64,000 nt of DNA from Chitinophaga pinensis. GTDB taxonomy: Bacteria; Bacteroidota; Bacteroidia; NS11-12g; UBA9320. This document shows, piece by piece, positions 49,762 through 58,995 of this stretch (the first letter of the stretch is position 1; every line of letters begins with the position of its first letter). A model generated the notes under the pieces. The model was not told the DNA's origin and did not search any database. It saw only the letters and a list, made by a program, of their open reading frames with translations. Location: assembly GCA_945907065.1 (NCBI GenBank), contig CAMDSC010000007.1, positions 1-64,000 of the forward strand. Direction: 5' to 3'. Position numbers and translations under genes: made by a program.

Positions 49762-52335
49762 TTGATAAAGCTCCGGTTAATTACCATTCTAATATTATTC
49801 ACCTCTTTTGGTTCATTCGCCCAAAAGAAAAATACATGGTTGCGCCGCAATTGGACCAATATGGTGGCGCGATACAACGTTTATTATCATGGCCAAAAAA
49901 TACTGGACGAAACCGTTCAGGATTTGGTGTTGTTGCACAAAGATGATTTTAATAAACCAATAGAAGTGTATCCATATAGCGACGAAGCTACCGCTACCAC
50001 ACTCAAACCAAAAATGGAAGAGGTGATGAAAAAAACTTCTTTTATTATTAATAAAAAAAGTAAAAGCAAATGGGTAGATGATAGCTGGCTACTGGCCGGG
50101 AAAGCTCATTTTTTTAGAGGTGACTTATTTTCAGCCGATGAAAACTTACAGTTTGTAAACTCCCAATATGCCGACCGCCCTATTCATTATGAAGCTAAAA
50201 TTTGGATTTTAAAGACAGTAGTAAGAACCGGAAAAATAAATGATGCCGAAGCTATTTTTAAAACATTTCAGCGAGAAGAAAAATTTCCAAACAAGTTTAA
50301 AGATGATTTAAATAATATAGCAGGAGATATTTATACCAAAATGGGACTTTATAATGAAGCCCAAAAATATCTGGAGGCAGGATTAAAAGGAACTAAAGAT
50401 AAAATATTAAAGTACCGAATAAACTTTTTATTAGCGCAGCTTTACCTAATCACCAAAGATTATGATAAAGCTCGAAGTCATTTCAGAACGGTTTCAAAAA
50501 TGAATGCTCCTTATGAATTTGCGTTTCAATCAAATATTGGTATGGTAAAAGCAAATGCATTAGCCGGAAAAACTGATACCCGTGAAAGTCGTAAAAATCT
50601 TAAAAAGATGCTTAGGGATGATAAAAATATTGATTACTATGACCAATTATATTTTGAACTTGGAAATTTAGATTATGCTGACAAAAATTATAATAAGGCC
50701 ATAAAAAACTATCAATTGGCGGCTAGAAAAGCTACCAAAAACCAAGACCTTAAAACCAATGCTTTTTTAATAATTGCTAAAATTTATTACGAAAATAAAA
50801 ATTATAGGCTGGCTGAAAAGTTTTTTGACAGTACTGCATTATTTATTAAAGAAACACATCCTGAATACGAAAAAATAAAGTTGCAGCAATCTATTCTTTC
50901 TACCTTGATTAATCATCTTATAACCATTCATACCCAAGATAGTTTGCTAAGACTTGCCGAATTGCCAAAAGAAAAACTGGAGGCCGAAATAAGAAAGATT
51001 ATTGAAAATGAAAAGGCTGCCAAGAAAAAAGCTGCTAAAAAAGCTAAAGACAATGAAACTGGTCCTGATTTGCAAATTATGAATACCACAACTACTGCTT
51101 ATAGCAGTACTGACTTATTCATTTTTGACAACCAATCTTTATTGGGCAAAGAGTATAACGAATTTTTAAAACGATGGGGAAACCGAAAGTTAACTGATAA
51201 CTGGAGAATTACTTCAATCAAAAAAGACTTAAATGTAGAACCTGAAAATCCGGATCAACCAAAAGAAAATTTGCCTGATAAAAAAGGAGATAACTCAAAT
51301 TCAGGTGATAATGCTCCTGATGATTTAAAAAAATATTATACAGGAATACCTTTTAACGCAAAAGATAAAGAACTAGCCAACAAAAAAATATTGGAAAGTC
51401 ATTTTGAAGCTGGTAAAATTTATAATGAAAAACTTAAAGAATATAAGGAAGCTATTTATCATTTTGAGGAAGCTAACAACCGCTACCCAGTTAATATTTA
51501 TGAAGCTGAAATTTTTTACTATTTAACAAAATGCTACGATGCACTTACAAATTCGGCATTGAGCAAACTTAATAAAGATAAACTTTCAACAAAATACCCT
51601 GAGTCTCCCTATAATCAAGTTCTTAGTACTACCGATTCAACCCAACCCAAAGCCCCATCCAAAAACAATAAAAATGAAAAGAAAGATGTATTGGATGCTT
51701 ATGAAAATATGTATAATGCCTTTAATAAAGGAGATTATGCTTTGGTAAAAAAAATAAAGCAAGAGGTAGACAGTAAATATGCTGGGAATGCTATTCAGGC
51801 TCAGTTTGATTATTTATATGCATTGGCAGTAGCTAAAACTGAAAGTGTAGAGAAATTTATGGAGTTATTAATTCAGATTCGGGATAATTATCCGGGAACT
51901 GAAATTGGGGTTCAGGCAGGTTATACTCTTGAAATAGTAGAAAACAGAAATAAAATAGCCAAGATTGATCCAAAATCTATTTATAAATATGATGGTTCAA
52001 AATCTCATTATTTTGCAATAGTAACTGAAGAAGGTCAATCCGAAAGAATAAAAGTGGCCCTATCAAATTTTAATACCAAATATTTTGCCTCCAATAGTTT
52101 AAAAACCAAATCATTTTTATTAGGAACCAAGGATATGCTGGGTGTTGAGCTTTTTGCCAACAAATCAGAAGCTATGGATTATTACAAATCTTTCATTATT
52201 AATTTTAAAGAATTTGTTCCTGACATAGGTACTACAGTTAAATATTTTGTTATCTCCACAGATAATTTAAAAACAATGATGAGGGAAATGGAAGAAGGCA
52301 CATACATGGTTTTCTTTGAAAAGATTTATTTGTAA
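49762..52335 (+). CDS. porW: Type IX secretion accessory protein PorW/SprE, TPR type
   Basis: An 857-residue TPR protein needed for type IX secretion and gliding in relatives. The start is TTG, giving MIKLRLITILILFTSFGSFAQ, a normal signal peptide. Then come the family-specific NMVARYNVYYHGQKILDETVQDL and WVDDSWLLAGKAHFFRGDLFSADENLQFV, followed by TPR-like helical pairs (about 90-390 and 530-720), an Ala/Lys-rich linker and a C-terminal domain. No lipobox Cys is obvious, although PorW/SprE of other species are lipoproteins, so membrane attachment is uncertain. Its presence fits the T9SS cargo proteins at 35277 and 45119. It is convergent with rplT, sharing a bidirectional terminator. Confidence 0.85.
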   Translation: MIKLRLITILILFTSFGSFAQKKNTWLRRNWTNMVARYNVYYHGQKILDETVQDLVLLHKDDFNKPIEVYPYSDEATATTLKPKMEEVMKKTSFIINKKSKSKWVDDSWLLAGKAHFFRGDLFSADENLQFVNSQYADRPIHYEAKIWILKTVVRTGKINDAEAIFKTFQREEKFPNKFKDDLNNIAGDIYTKMGLYNEAQKYLEAGLKGTKDKILKYRINFLLAQLYLITKDYDKARSHFRTVSKMNAPYEFAFQSNIGMVKANALAGKTDTRESRKNLKKMLRDDKNIDYYDQLYFELGNLDYADKNYNKAIKNYQLAARKATKNQDLKTNAFLIIAKIYYENKNYRLAEKFFDSTALFIKETHPEYEKIKLQQSILSTLINHLITIHTQDSLLRLAELPKEKLEAEIRKIIENEKAAKKKAAKKAKDNETGPDLQIMNTTTTAYSSTDLFIFDNQSLLGKEYNEFLKRWGNRKLTDNWRITSIKKDLNVEPENPDQPKENLPDKKGDNSNSGDNAPDDLKKYYTGIPFNAKDKELANKKILESHFEAGKIYNEKLKEYKEAIYHFEEANNRYPVNIYEAEIFYYLTKCYDALTNSALSKLNKDKLSTKYPESPYNQVLSTTDSTQPKAPSKNNKNEKKDVLDAYENMYNAFNKGDYALVKKIKQEVDSKYAGNAIQAQFDYLYALAVAKTESVEKFMELLIQIRDNYPGTEIGVQAGYTLEIVENRNKIAKIDPKSIYKYDGSKSHYFAIVTEEGQSERIKVALSNFNTKYFASNSLKTKSFLLGTKDMLGVELFANKSEAMDYYKSFIINFKEFVPDIGTTVKYFVISTDNLKTMMREMEEGTYMVFFEKIYL

Positions 52336-52377
52336 TCCTTACAACAACAAAAAAATTTGGTCAATGCCAATAAAAAA

Positions 52378-52397
52378 AGCCTCGATTTCTCGAGGCT
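52378..52397. terminator. Bidirectional terminator between porW and rplT
   Basis: Perfect stem AGCCTCGA / TCGAGGCT with loop TTTC. It is followed by seven T on the minus strand and by TTCATTTT on the plus strand, between the convergent porW and rplT. Confidence 0.85.
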
Positions 52398-52422
52398 TTC
52401 ATTTTAATATTTTTAGAAATTA

Positions 52423-52923
52423 TTATTCTGCTGAATCGCTTTCAGTTGAAGTTTCTTCAGTTGCTGTTTCTACTTCAGCTACCACAGGAGCTTCGGCTAC
52501 TGCAACTGCTTCCTTTTTAGGAGCCTTAGGTGCGGCTTTCGGTGCCGGTTTAGCAGCTACTGTTACTTTAGCGCCATTAGCTTTTGCATAATCTACAACT
52601 GATTTAAAAGCTTCTGGGTGGTTCATGGCTAAATCAGCCAATACCTTACGGTTCAATTCCATTCCTGAGTTATGGTATAAACTCATAAACTTTGAATACG
52701 ACAATCCTTCCATACGGGTGGCAGCGTTAATACGCTGTATCCATAATCCGCGAAAGTTGCGTTTTTTAGTTTTACGGTCACGGTAGGCATAACCCCATGC
52801 TTTTTCTACGGCGTTTTTAGCTACCGTCCATACGTTTTTTCTACGACCCCAATAGCCTTTGGCAAATTCGAGGATTCTTTTTCTACGTGCCCTTGAGGCA
52901 ACATGATTTACTGATCTTGGCAT
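52423..52923 (-). CDS. rplT: Ribosomal protein L20 with long C-terminal extension
   Basis: A large-subunit assembly protein and, in E. coli, a regulator of its own operon. Residues 1-116 are canonical ([70 protein letters not shown]). The usual protein ends around residue 118. Here another 45-50 residues follow, rich in Ala, Lys and Pro ([18 protein letters not shown]) and then in Glu, Thr and Ser ([15 protein letters not shown]). The tail is probably disordered and acidic at the end. It is the last gene of thrS-infC-rpmI-rplT and is closed by the terminator at 52378. Confidence 0.95.
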   Translation of the reverse strand: MPRSVNHVASRARRKRILEFAKGYWGRRKNVWTVAKNAVEKAWGYAYRDRKTKKRNFRGLWIQRINAATRMEGLSYSKFMSLYHNSGMELNRKVLADLAMNHPEAFKSVVDYAKANGAKVTVAAKPAPKAAPKAPKKEAVAVAEAPVVAEVETATEETSTESDSAE

Positions 52924-52997
52924 TTTATTTTATTTGATTAATGCACGGCGCTGTAATATTTCAACAATCTTAAGTGCCATTGCGGGTTAAATTATTT

Positions 52998-53025
52998 ATT
53001 ACCGTTAGCTTAAGCCAGCGGTAAT
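52998..53025. repeat. Palindrome of the TTAA-centred family between rplT and rpmI
   Basis: ATTACCG...CGGTAAT, 28 bp, centre TTAA, pairing throughout when G-U is allowed. It lies just after the rpmI stop on the minus strand. Its right arm and flank (GCGGTAATGGATT) resemble the elements at 6800 and 55863. Confidence 0.65.
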
Positions 53026-53028
53026 GGA

Positions 53029-53223
53029 TTACATTCTTAGCATGAACTTAACGTTAGCCATGTTGGTATCATCTACATATGCAGGTGCACCTAAACCTTT
53101 CTTACGTTTATGAGACTTCTTGGTTAAAATGTGATTTTTAAAAGCGTGCTTAAATTTAACTTTACCAGTAGCGGTAACTTTAAATCTCTTCTTGGCACTT
53201 GAATTGGTTTTTAATTTTGGCAT
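53029..53223 (-). CDS. rpmI: Ribosomal protein L35
   Basis: A small, basic 64-residue large-subunit protein. It begins [20 protein letters not shown] and contains [20 protein letters not shown], the L35 signature; the end [15 protein letters not shown] is standard. It lies between infC (24 bases upstream) and rplT in the conserved translation operon. A palindrome follows its stop. Confidence 0.97.
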   Translation of the reverse strand: MPKLKTNSSAKKRFKVTATGKVKFKHAFKNHILTKKSHKRKKGLGAPAYVDDTNMANVKFMLRM

Positions 53224-53247
53224 GATTCTATTCGTTCTTAATTCTTT

Positions 53248-53880
53248 TTATTTTTTAACTTTTGGTCCCAACATGATGAACATTTTCTTTCCTTCCATCT
53301 TTGGCTCCATTTCTACTTTTGCTATGTCACTTAGGCTGGCTGCAAATTCTTCTAAAAGTTTTGACCCACGTTCTTTATAAACAATGGTTCTTCCTCTGAA
53401 AAACACATAAGCCCTTACTTTATGACCTTCGCCCAAAAACTTAGTAGCATGTTTGGTTTTAAATTCAATATCATGCTCATCTGTATTTGGCCCGAAGCGT
53501 ATTTCTTTTATTTCTACCCTAGAGCTATTTGCCTTTATCTCCTTGGCTTTCTTTTTCTGTTCGTATAAAAATTTATTGTAATCAACAATTCTACAAACCG
53601 GAGGGTCAGCTTTAGGTGAAATTTCAACCAAATCCAATCCAAACTCTTCTGCCAGTTCAATACCTTCGCTTAAACTCACAATACCAGGTTCCACATTTTC
53701 ACCAACCAATCGAATTGGGTCAGCAGTTATTTTACCATTGATTTTGTGAAGTTCAACTTTTACCGGAGGTCTTCTAAAACCAGGTGTACGAACCTGAGGA
53801 GCCGGAACTATCGGTCTTTCATTCCCTGTGGGAACTGCCGGTATTTCAGGCGGATTATTTTTGATTGGGTTTTCTATAAT
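53248..53880 (-). CDS. infC: Translation initiation factor IF-3, non-canonical AUU start
   Basis: IF-3 checks start-codon pairing and keeps 30S subunits free. The reading frame encodes the whole protein: an N-domain (INGKITADPIRLVGENVEPGIVSLSEGIELAEEFGLDLVEISPKADPPVCRIVDYNKF, about 47-105), a linker (EQKKKAKEIKANSSR) and a C-domain (VEIKEIRFGPNTDEHDIEFKTKHATKFLGEGHKVRAYVFFRGR). Between the in-frame TAA at 53887-53889 and the TTG at 53709 there is no ATG, GTG or TTG, and 53709 would remove part of the N-domain. So translation must begin at a rare codon; ATT at 53878-53880, three bases after the thrS stop, is the best choice, as in E. coli infC. It gives 210 residues with a Pro-rich leader. ATA or ATC in the first residues are alternatives. 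Such starts allow IF-3 to repress its own synthesis. Confidence 0.88.
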   Translation of the reverse strand: MIENPIKNNPPEIPAVPTGNERPIVPAPQVRTPGFRRPPVKVELHKINGKITADPIRLVGENVEPGIVSLSEGIELAEEFGLDLVEISPKADPPVCRIVDYNKFLYEQKKKAKEIKANSSRVEIKEIRFGPNTDEHDIEFKTKHATKFLGEGHKVRAYVFFRGRTIVYKERGSKLLEEFAASLSDIAKVEMEPKMEGKKMFIMLGPKVKK

Positions 53881-53883
53881 TAA

Positions 53884-55806
53884 TTAATTTAGTTTCTGTT
53901 TAAAATAGCTTACAAAATCTTCAAGTTTCATTGTACCAACATCTCCTTCTCCATGCACCCTTACCGAAACTTCATTATTTTCTTGTTCTTTTTCACCAAT
54001 GATAAGCATGATTGGGATTTTTTTCATTTCTGCATCCCTAATCTTTCTACCTACCTTTTCACTCCTAAAATCAACAAGGCCGCGAATATCGCTTTTTTCT
54101 AAATAAATTAAAAGGCTTTTTGCAAATTCCTCAAACTTTTCACTTATTGGCAATATAGCAACTTGGTCAGGAGTTAGCCATAGAGGAAAATTTCCGCTAC
54201 AATGTTCTATCAAAACACCGATAAAACGTTCTAATGAACCAAATGGGGCACGATGAATCATAACCGGACGAGCCTTTGTATTTTCAGAAGTTATATACTC
54301 CAATTCAAAACGTTCGGGCAAATTATAATCCACCTGAATAGTACCCAATTGCCATGAACGACCAAGGGCATCTTTTACCATAAAGTCTAACTTAGGGCCA
54401 TAAAAAGCAGCTTCGCCATATTCAGTTACGGTTTTTAATCCCTTTTCCGCGGCAGCTTCAATAATTGCATTTTCTGCCTTTTCCCAATTTTCATCGCTTC
54501 CAATATATTTTTCACGATTCACTTTATCGCGTAATGAAATTTGTGCAGTATACTCTTGAAAATCCAGTTTATCCAAAACATATTTTACCAAATCAATCAC
54601 AGATTTAAATTCATCTTTAATTTGGTCGGCTGTACAAAAAATATGTGCATCATCTTGTGTAAATCCTCTCACGCGAGTTAATCCGCTCAATTCGCCTGAC
54701 TGCTCATAACGGTAAACGGTTCCAAACTCAGCTATCCTTACTGGTAACTCTTTATATGACCTTGGTTTGTGGCCATAAATTTCGCAATGGTGCGGGCAAT
54801 TCATTGGTTTTAGGAAAAATTCTTCTCCTTCTTCTGGGGTATGAATCGGCTGGAACGAATCCTTTCCGTATTTTTCATAATGCCCTGATGTTACATATAA
54901 ATCCTTTTTACCAATATGCGGCGTCACTACTTGAACGTAGCCTCTTTCCAATTGTTCCTGGCGCATAAAACGTTCCAAGCGTTCACGAATCATTGTGCCT
55001 CGCGGCAACCAGATGGGTAACCCCGCTCCTACTTTATCCGAAAACATAAACAATTCCAATTCCTTGCCCAACTTGCGATGGTCTCGCTTTTTAGCTTCTT
55101 CAAGCACATAAAGAAACTTTGTAAGTTCCTTTGCTTTAGGAAACGTAACCCCATATAAACGGGTTAACTGTTTATTCTTTTCATCGCCACGCCAATAAGC
55201 CCCGGCTATATTTAATAATTTAACGGCTTTTATTTTTCCGGTAGATGGAATATGCGGGCCACGGCACAAATCGGTAAAATTACCCTGATGGTAAAACGTA
55301 ATTTGTCCGTCTTGCAATCCATCAATTAGCTCCAATTTATAGGGGTCGCCTTTTTTTGTAAAATAATCAATGGCATCTTTTTTAGATACATCTTGGCGGG
55401 TAAAAGAATTATCAGCATTGGCTAATTCCTGCATTTTGGCTTCAATAGCGGGCAACTGGTCGGCGGTAAAATGCATACCCCCAAAATCCACATCGTAATA
55501 AAATCCATTTTCAATTGGAGGGCCAATCCCCAATTGAACTCCCGGATATATAGCTTCCAAAGCCTCAGCCATAATATGTGCCGAGCTGTGCCAAAACGTA
55601 GATTTCCCTTCTTTATCGTCCCACGTTAGTAATTTTAGTGAACAGTCGGTATTAATAGGGCGAAAACTATCCCAAACCTCATCATTTAATTTGGCCGCCA
55701 AAACATTGCGGGCCAATCCTTCGCTAATTCCTTTGGCTATGTCCATGGCAGTAGTACCTTTTGGGTACTGCCTCACCGAGCCATCAGGAAGTGTTACATT
55801 AATCAT
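53884..55806 (-). CDS. thrS: Threonyl-tRNA synthetase
   Basis: It charges tRNA-Thr and edits Ser mischarging. The 640 residues contain the TGS domain (about 1-62), the editing domain with [11 protein letters not shown] and the second metal motif in [14 protein letters not shown], the class II core with [27 protein letters not shown], the zinc ligand Cys in [14 protein letters not shown] and further His ligands, motif 2 [30 protein letters not shown], motif 3 [22 protein letters not shown] and the anticodon-binding domain. It is the first gene of thrS-infC-rpmI-rplT; its stop is three bases from the infC start. A TAAATTTG -7 element lies 18 nt before its ATG. Confidence 0.98.
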   Translation of the reverse strand: MINVTLPDGSVRQYPKGTTAMDIAKGISEGLARNVLAAKLNDEVWDSFRPINTDCSLKLLTWDDKEGKSTFWHSSAHIMAEALEAIYPGVQLGIGPPIENGFYYDVDFGGMHFTADQLPAIEAKMQELANADNSFTRQDVSKKDAIDYFTKKGDPYKLELIDGLQDGQITFYHQGNFTDLCRGPHIPSTGKIKAVKLLNIAGAYWRGDEKNKQLTRLYGVTFPKAKELTKFLYVLEEAKKRDHRKLGKELELFMFSDKVGAGLPIWLPRGTMIRERLERFMRQEQLERGYVQVVTPHIGKKDLYVTSGHYEKYGKDSFQPIHTPEEGEEFFLKPMNCPHHCEIYGHKPRSYKELPVRIAEFGTVYRYEQSGELSGLTRVRGFTQDDAHIFCTADQIKDEFKSVIDLVKYVLDKLDFQEYTAQISLRDKVNREKYIGSDENWEKAENAIIEAAAEKGLKTVTEYGEAAFYGPKLDFMVKDALGRSWQLGTIQVDYNLPERFELEYITSENTKARPVMIHRAPFGSLERFIGVLIEHCSGNFPLWLTPDQVAILPISEKFEEFAKSLLIYLEKSDIRGLVDFRSEKVGRKIRDAEMKKIPIMLIIGEKEQENNEVSVRVHGEGDVGTMKLEDFVSYFKQKLN

Positions 55807-55824
55807 AAATTTTTAAAAAGAGTG

Positions 55825-55832
55825 CAAATTTA
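55825..55832 (-). promoter_or_regulatory. Candidate -7 element for the thrS operon
   Basis: The minus strand reads TAAATTTG, 18 nt before the thrS ATG. No TTG at 19 bp. The short leader leaves no room for a T-box or long attenuator. Confidence 0.45.
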
Positions 55833-55862
55833 AGTTTTTGAGAGATGTTTTTTTAGAAAAAT

Positions 55863-55893
55863 CTATTGCTGTTGGTTTAAGCAATGGCAATGG
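55863..55893. repeat. Palindrome of the TTAA-centred family after the surface operon
   Basis: A 31-bp hairpin, CTATTGCTGTTG...GCAATGGCAATGG, centred on TTTAA, pairing along 13 of 14 positions when G-U is allowed. It ends three bases past the stop of the phosphodiester glycosidase-like gene, where it could serve as a 3' stabiliser or weak terminator. Confidence 0.65.
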
Positions 55894-55895
55894 AT

Positions 55896-56855
55896 TTATT
55901 TCCTCCCCTTTCTCGAAACCGAAATAACAGGCCCAAATTGCCCGCCGGTTTCTTCCTTATAAATATCATGAAGATACATTTTAGAAATTGCTCCATCTAG
56001 AAATAATGCGTTTTTACAATTAAAAATATCTTTCATAAAAATGGCGAAATCATAAAAATTACTACCATCTAGCGTGCAAGCAAAAACCACTTTTTTAGAA
56101 TTAACAATCCCTACTCCACTCCTAATTTTATAGTTAGTGGAACCTTTCACAAAGGCCGGATGAATTCTTCCGTTTATAACCAACATAGGCCCTGATTGGG
56201 TGGCCAGTTTTACTTTCGTTTTCTTTAATTTTTGCAATCGGGCAAATTCTCTGGTGGTATCAATATGCGGCATGTTTTTATTATCAATATAAAACACACC
56301 GTTGGGATAAAGATAAAAATTGAAACTCGACTTTTGATCCCCAACATCTAAACTGTATTTTTTTAAAGGATTTTCCTCCATATACAATCCTTCAGGCTCA
56401 AAAGTTGCTGTAAACATTCCAGCATTTGTAATCATTAATGGTTTTATTTTTTGTGCTTCTAAATGCGACTTCACATTACCTAAACTAGATTTATACTTAG
56501 GCCTAAGCAAATGCAATCTGATTTGGTCGCTATCCATATTGGCTAAAAAAAGATTGTATTTTACCCCATTAAAAACAATAGTCTTGCTTCCTGTTATTAT
56601 ATCAGAATATGATTTTAACTTAGCAAGAATGGATTTAAGAGCCATTTCATTCTCTGATTTTTCTACTGAATTAGTTTTATTTAATTTTACGATTTGGCAA
56701 TACTCATTAATTAAGATTTGGAATGAATCAACTTTTGGGATAATTATTACTTCTGGTGTTGGAGCTGAATTTTTACTATTTTTAACTACAACAAAAGAAA
56801 TGAGTACAGCACTAAACAGTAGAAGAATAAAACCTATAACCTTTTGTTTACGCAT
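55896..56855 (-). CDS. Phosphodiester glycosidase family protein (NAGPA/DUF2233 domain)
   Basis: A membrane-anchored periplasmic or surface enzyme of 319 residues, of the family that contains the uncovering enzyme NAGPA. An N-terminal anchor (VIGFILLLFSAVLISFVVV) is followed by a spacer and the DUF2233 domain (about 95-319): YNLFLANMDSDQIRLHL, ITNAGMFTATFEPEGLYMEE (the NGGFF-equivalent), RSGVGIVNSKKVVFACTLDG (the Arg-x-x-x-Gly strand) and KNALFLDGAISKMYL (the LDGG-equivalent). The key Asn, Arg and Asp positions are present, so phosphodiester cleavage is plausible. It is the last gene of a five-gene operon with a second, degenerate member two genes upstream. A palindrome follows its stop. Confidence 0.85.
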   Translation of the reverse strand: MRKQKVIGFILLLFSAVLISFVVVKNSKNSAPTPEVIIIPKVDSFQILINEYCQIVKLNKTNSVEKSENEMALKSILAKLKSYSDIITGSKTIVFNGVKYNLFLANMDSDQIRLHLLRPKYKSSLGNVKSHLEAQKIKPLMITNAGMFTATFEPEGLYMEENPLKKYSLDVGDQKSSFNFYLYPNGVFYIDNKNMPHIDTTREFARLQKLKKTKVKLATQSGPMLVINGRIHPAFVKGSTNYKIRSGVGIVNSKKVVFACTLDGSNFYDFAIFMKDIFNCKNALFLDGAISKMYLHDIYKEETGGQFGPVISVSRKGRK

Positions 56856-56861
56856 AGCTTT

Positions 56862-58988
56862 CTAATTTTTACACTTTAAAGAAATAGCTGATGCCACTCC
56901 AACTTTAGCATGCATCACAATGGTTTCCACTGGATTTTCCCGCTTCAATTTAGTCATTTTATCCAAATAATACCCTTCATAAAATTCGACTCTAAGCGTA
57001 TTGGGACTTATTGTGCCTTCGTTCCAAGCCTTAAAAATAAAATAATTATTAATACCCGGTTCTAAAATGAGTGCCCGGTTAAGTGTTCCATTTTTCTTAA
57101 TCCTTATAAGTTCCTTTTGTATAATTTCTTTACCATTAAAATATACCGAAATGGTATCCATATCCTGCTGACTATCATCGTAAAGCATCATAGTTAAAAC
57201 GCATTTATTAAACTCCAAAGGGCGTTTACGGTATTTTATTGAATCTTTCAGAACGTTAGTTGCCAATATAGTTTCCGTAAAAGTTTCTTCTGTTTTGGTG
57301 GTATCTATCACTGTAACTGTGAACGAACATTGCGCTGAATTCCCATACAAATCTTTAGCAATAAAAATATTTTCAGTTATTCCAATCGGGAAGATTTCGC
57401 CACTCTTTAATCCTTTTCGTTGGTTGATGGAATCTACTTTACAATTATCGGTAGCTTTAGGTTTGGGGTAGTAAAAACGAGTTCCTTTTTGGGTTTTATT
57501 AAAATAAATGGTTGAGTCCGACTGGCATTTTATCTCAGGCTTTTCATTATCAAATACGGTCACCATAAACGAACATTCATAAGAATCACCATTCTTATAA
57601 CGGTTTTTAGTATCTCCTAATTTATAAAAACTTTCGCTAGGATTACCTTCCATTAATTTTAATGCTTTTTGATTAATAGAATCTGGAATACTATACTTTA
57701 CAATAGCTCCACATTTATGCAAGTCGTTTGCTTTTCTAATATTATCAGGACAAGCTGCCAAACCTGAACCTGATTTTTTTATAACTTTTACTGCATAATT
57801 CAGTTCGGCCTGATTGCCGGAATTATCTGTGGCAATAAATGTCAAAATAGATTTTCCTTCCGGAAACTTAGACCCACTTGGCATACCATTTTTTAGCTTC
57901 ACTGTGGATGAACAATTATCCATTGCAATTGGCATGGAATAATTAAAAATCGTTCCATTACTGGCATCTTCAATAAATAATAGGGTATCATTTATCTGAT
58001 TAAAAAAAGGTGGTTCAATATCTTTCACGACAACTTTAGAATAGCATGATTTTTTAATCCCAAAATTACTTTCAGCTTCAAAAATTAAGGTTGTAGGACC
58101 AATAGGAAACTCTGAACCGGTTGACGGACCTGCAATTTGCTTAATCGTTGCACTTCCACATTTCACATCCAATAGAGGTTGGTCAAAATCAAGTACAGCA
58201 AAGCATTTATTTTCATCCGTATTCACATTGATATTATCGGGGCAGAGTAAATTAAAATCGTGGTCGAATGAGGCGTAGGCATTATCATTAAATATTTTAA
58301 TAACCTCTTTTTCATCCAATGCTGAACTAAAAATCCGCAAATCATCTAGGCAACCATTAAAAAACTCAATTGCACCCGGAATATCCTTGGCTATATGAAG
58401 CGGCTCATCATTTTGAATCAAAGGATTACTATAAGAAAACCTCCAAATTTCGCGACCATTCAAATACGTTTTAACATTTTCACCATCATATACCAAAGCA
58501 TAAAAATTCCATACATCGTTTTGAAAAAGGTGGGAATTAAAAGAATTATCGTACTCTGTAAATTCTGTATTTAAAGAAACGGTACTTTGGGTGGGTGACT
58601 GAAAAACTTGCACCCTGTATTGCGGATTATCAGGCGTTTCTACACTATTCCCTCCTTTGCAAATCATTGTTAGCCAATTGTAAGTAGTGGTTTGCATTTT
58701 AAACCAACAGGTGGCCGAAAATGTATTAACTGGAGATTTCAAAGTCCTTGAATTTGGAACTTCAATATACCCGTCCAGCCCGTTAAATAATAAAGCTCCA
58801 CAAGGATTTCCAAATCTATCGGCTGCCGCCTGAACACCACCAATCATAATTCCGTTATTATTATTTCCGCTTATATCCATAGCATTATTATCAAAAGGAT
58901 AATGTGCTATAATATCTTGCCCTTGAGAACTTATTTGTAATAGTAATAGAAAAAAAATCAGATTTAATTTTCTGGATAAATACATCAT
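56862..58988 (-). CDS. Secreted LamG and HYR repeat protein
   Basis: A large adhesin-like protein. I start it at the ATG at 58988 (708 residues), whose second codon is also ATG; both precede the signal peptide (YLSRKLNLIFFLLLLQISSQGQ). Then come a LamG/concanavalin-like domain (about 25-220: IIAHYPFDNNAMDISGNNNNGIMIGG, YIEVPNSRTL, GCLDDLRIFSSALDEKEVIKIF) and four HYR-type modules (about 235-580: CPDNINVNTDENKCFAVLDFDQP, FNQINDTLLFIEDAS, CPDNIRKANDLHKCGAIV, CQSDSTIYFNKTQKG), each with the GSxFPxGxT pattern. The C-terminal 110 residues are beta-rich without a T9SS motif, so export beyond the periplasm is unclear. It sits six to eight bases from each neighbour in the operon. Confidence 0.88.
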   Translation of the reverse strand: MMYLSRKLNLIFFLLLLQISSQGQDIIAHYPFDNNAMDISGNNNNGIMIGGVQAAADRFGNPCGALLFNGLDGYIEVPNSRTLKSPVNTFSATCWFKMQTTTYNWLTMICKGGNSVETPDNPQYRVQVFQSPTQSTVSLNTEFTEYDNSFNSHLFQNDVWNFYALVYDGENVKTYLNGREIWRFSYSNPLIQNDEPLHIAKDIPGAIEFFNGCLDDLRIFSSALDEKEVIKIFNDNAYASFDHDFNLLCPDNINVNTDENKCFAVLDFDQPLLDVKCGSATIKQIAGPSTGSEFPIGPTTLIFEAESNFGIKKSCYSKVVVKDIEPPFFNQINDTLLFIEDASNGTIFNYSMPIAMDNCSSTVKLKNGMPSGSKFPEGKSILTFIATDNSGNQAELNYAVKVIKKSGSGLAACPDNIRKANDLHKCGAIVKYSIPDSINQKALKLMEGNPSESFYKLGDTKNRYKNGDSYECSFMVTVFDNEKPEIKCQSDSTIYFNKTQKGTRFYYPKPKATDNCKVDSINQRKGLKSGEIFPIGITENIFIAKDLYGNSAQCSFTVTVIDTTKTEETFTETILATNVLKDSIKYRKRPLEFNKCVLTMMLYDDSQQDMDTISVYFNGKEIIQKELIRIKKNGTLNRALILEPGINNYFIFKAWNEGTISPNTLRVEFYEGYYLDKMTKLKRENPVETIVMHAKVGVASAISLKCKN

Positions 58989-58995
58989 TATTTTT

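Noticed and set aside
53248-53709. infC starting at TTG 53709 (153 residues)
   Set aside because: It would remove the first strand of the IF-3 N-domain (INGKITADPIR), which is encoded in frame directly upstream.
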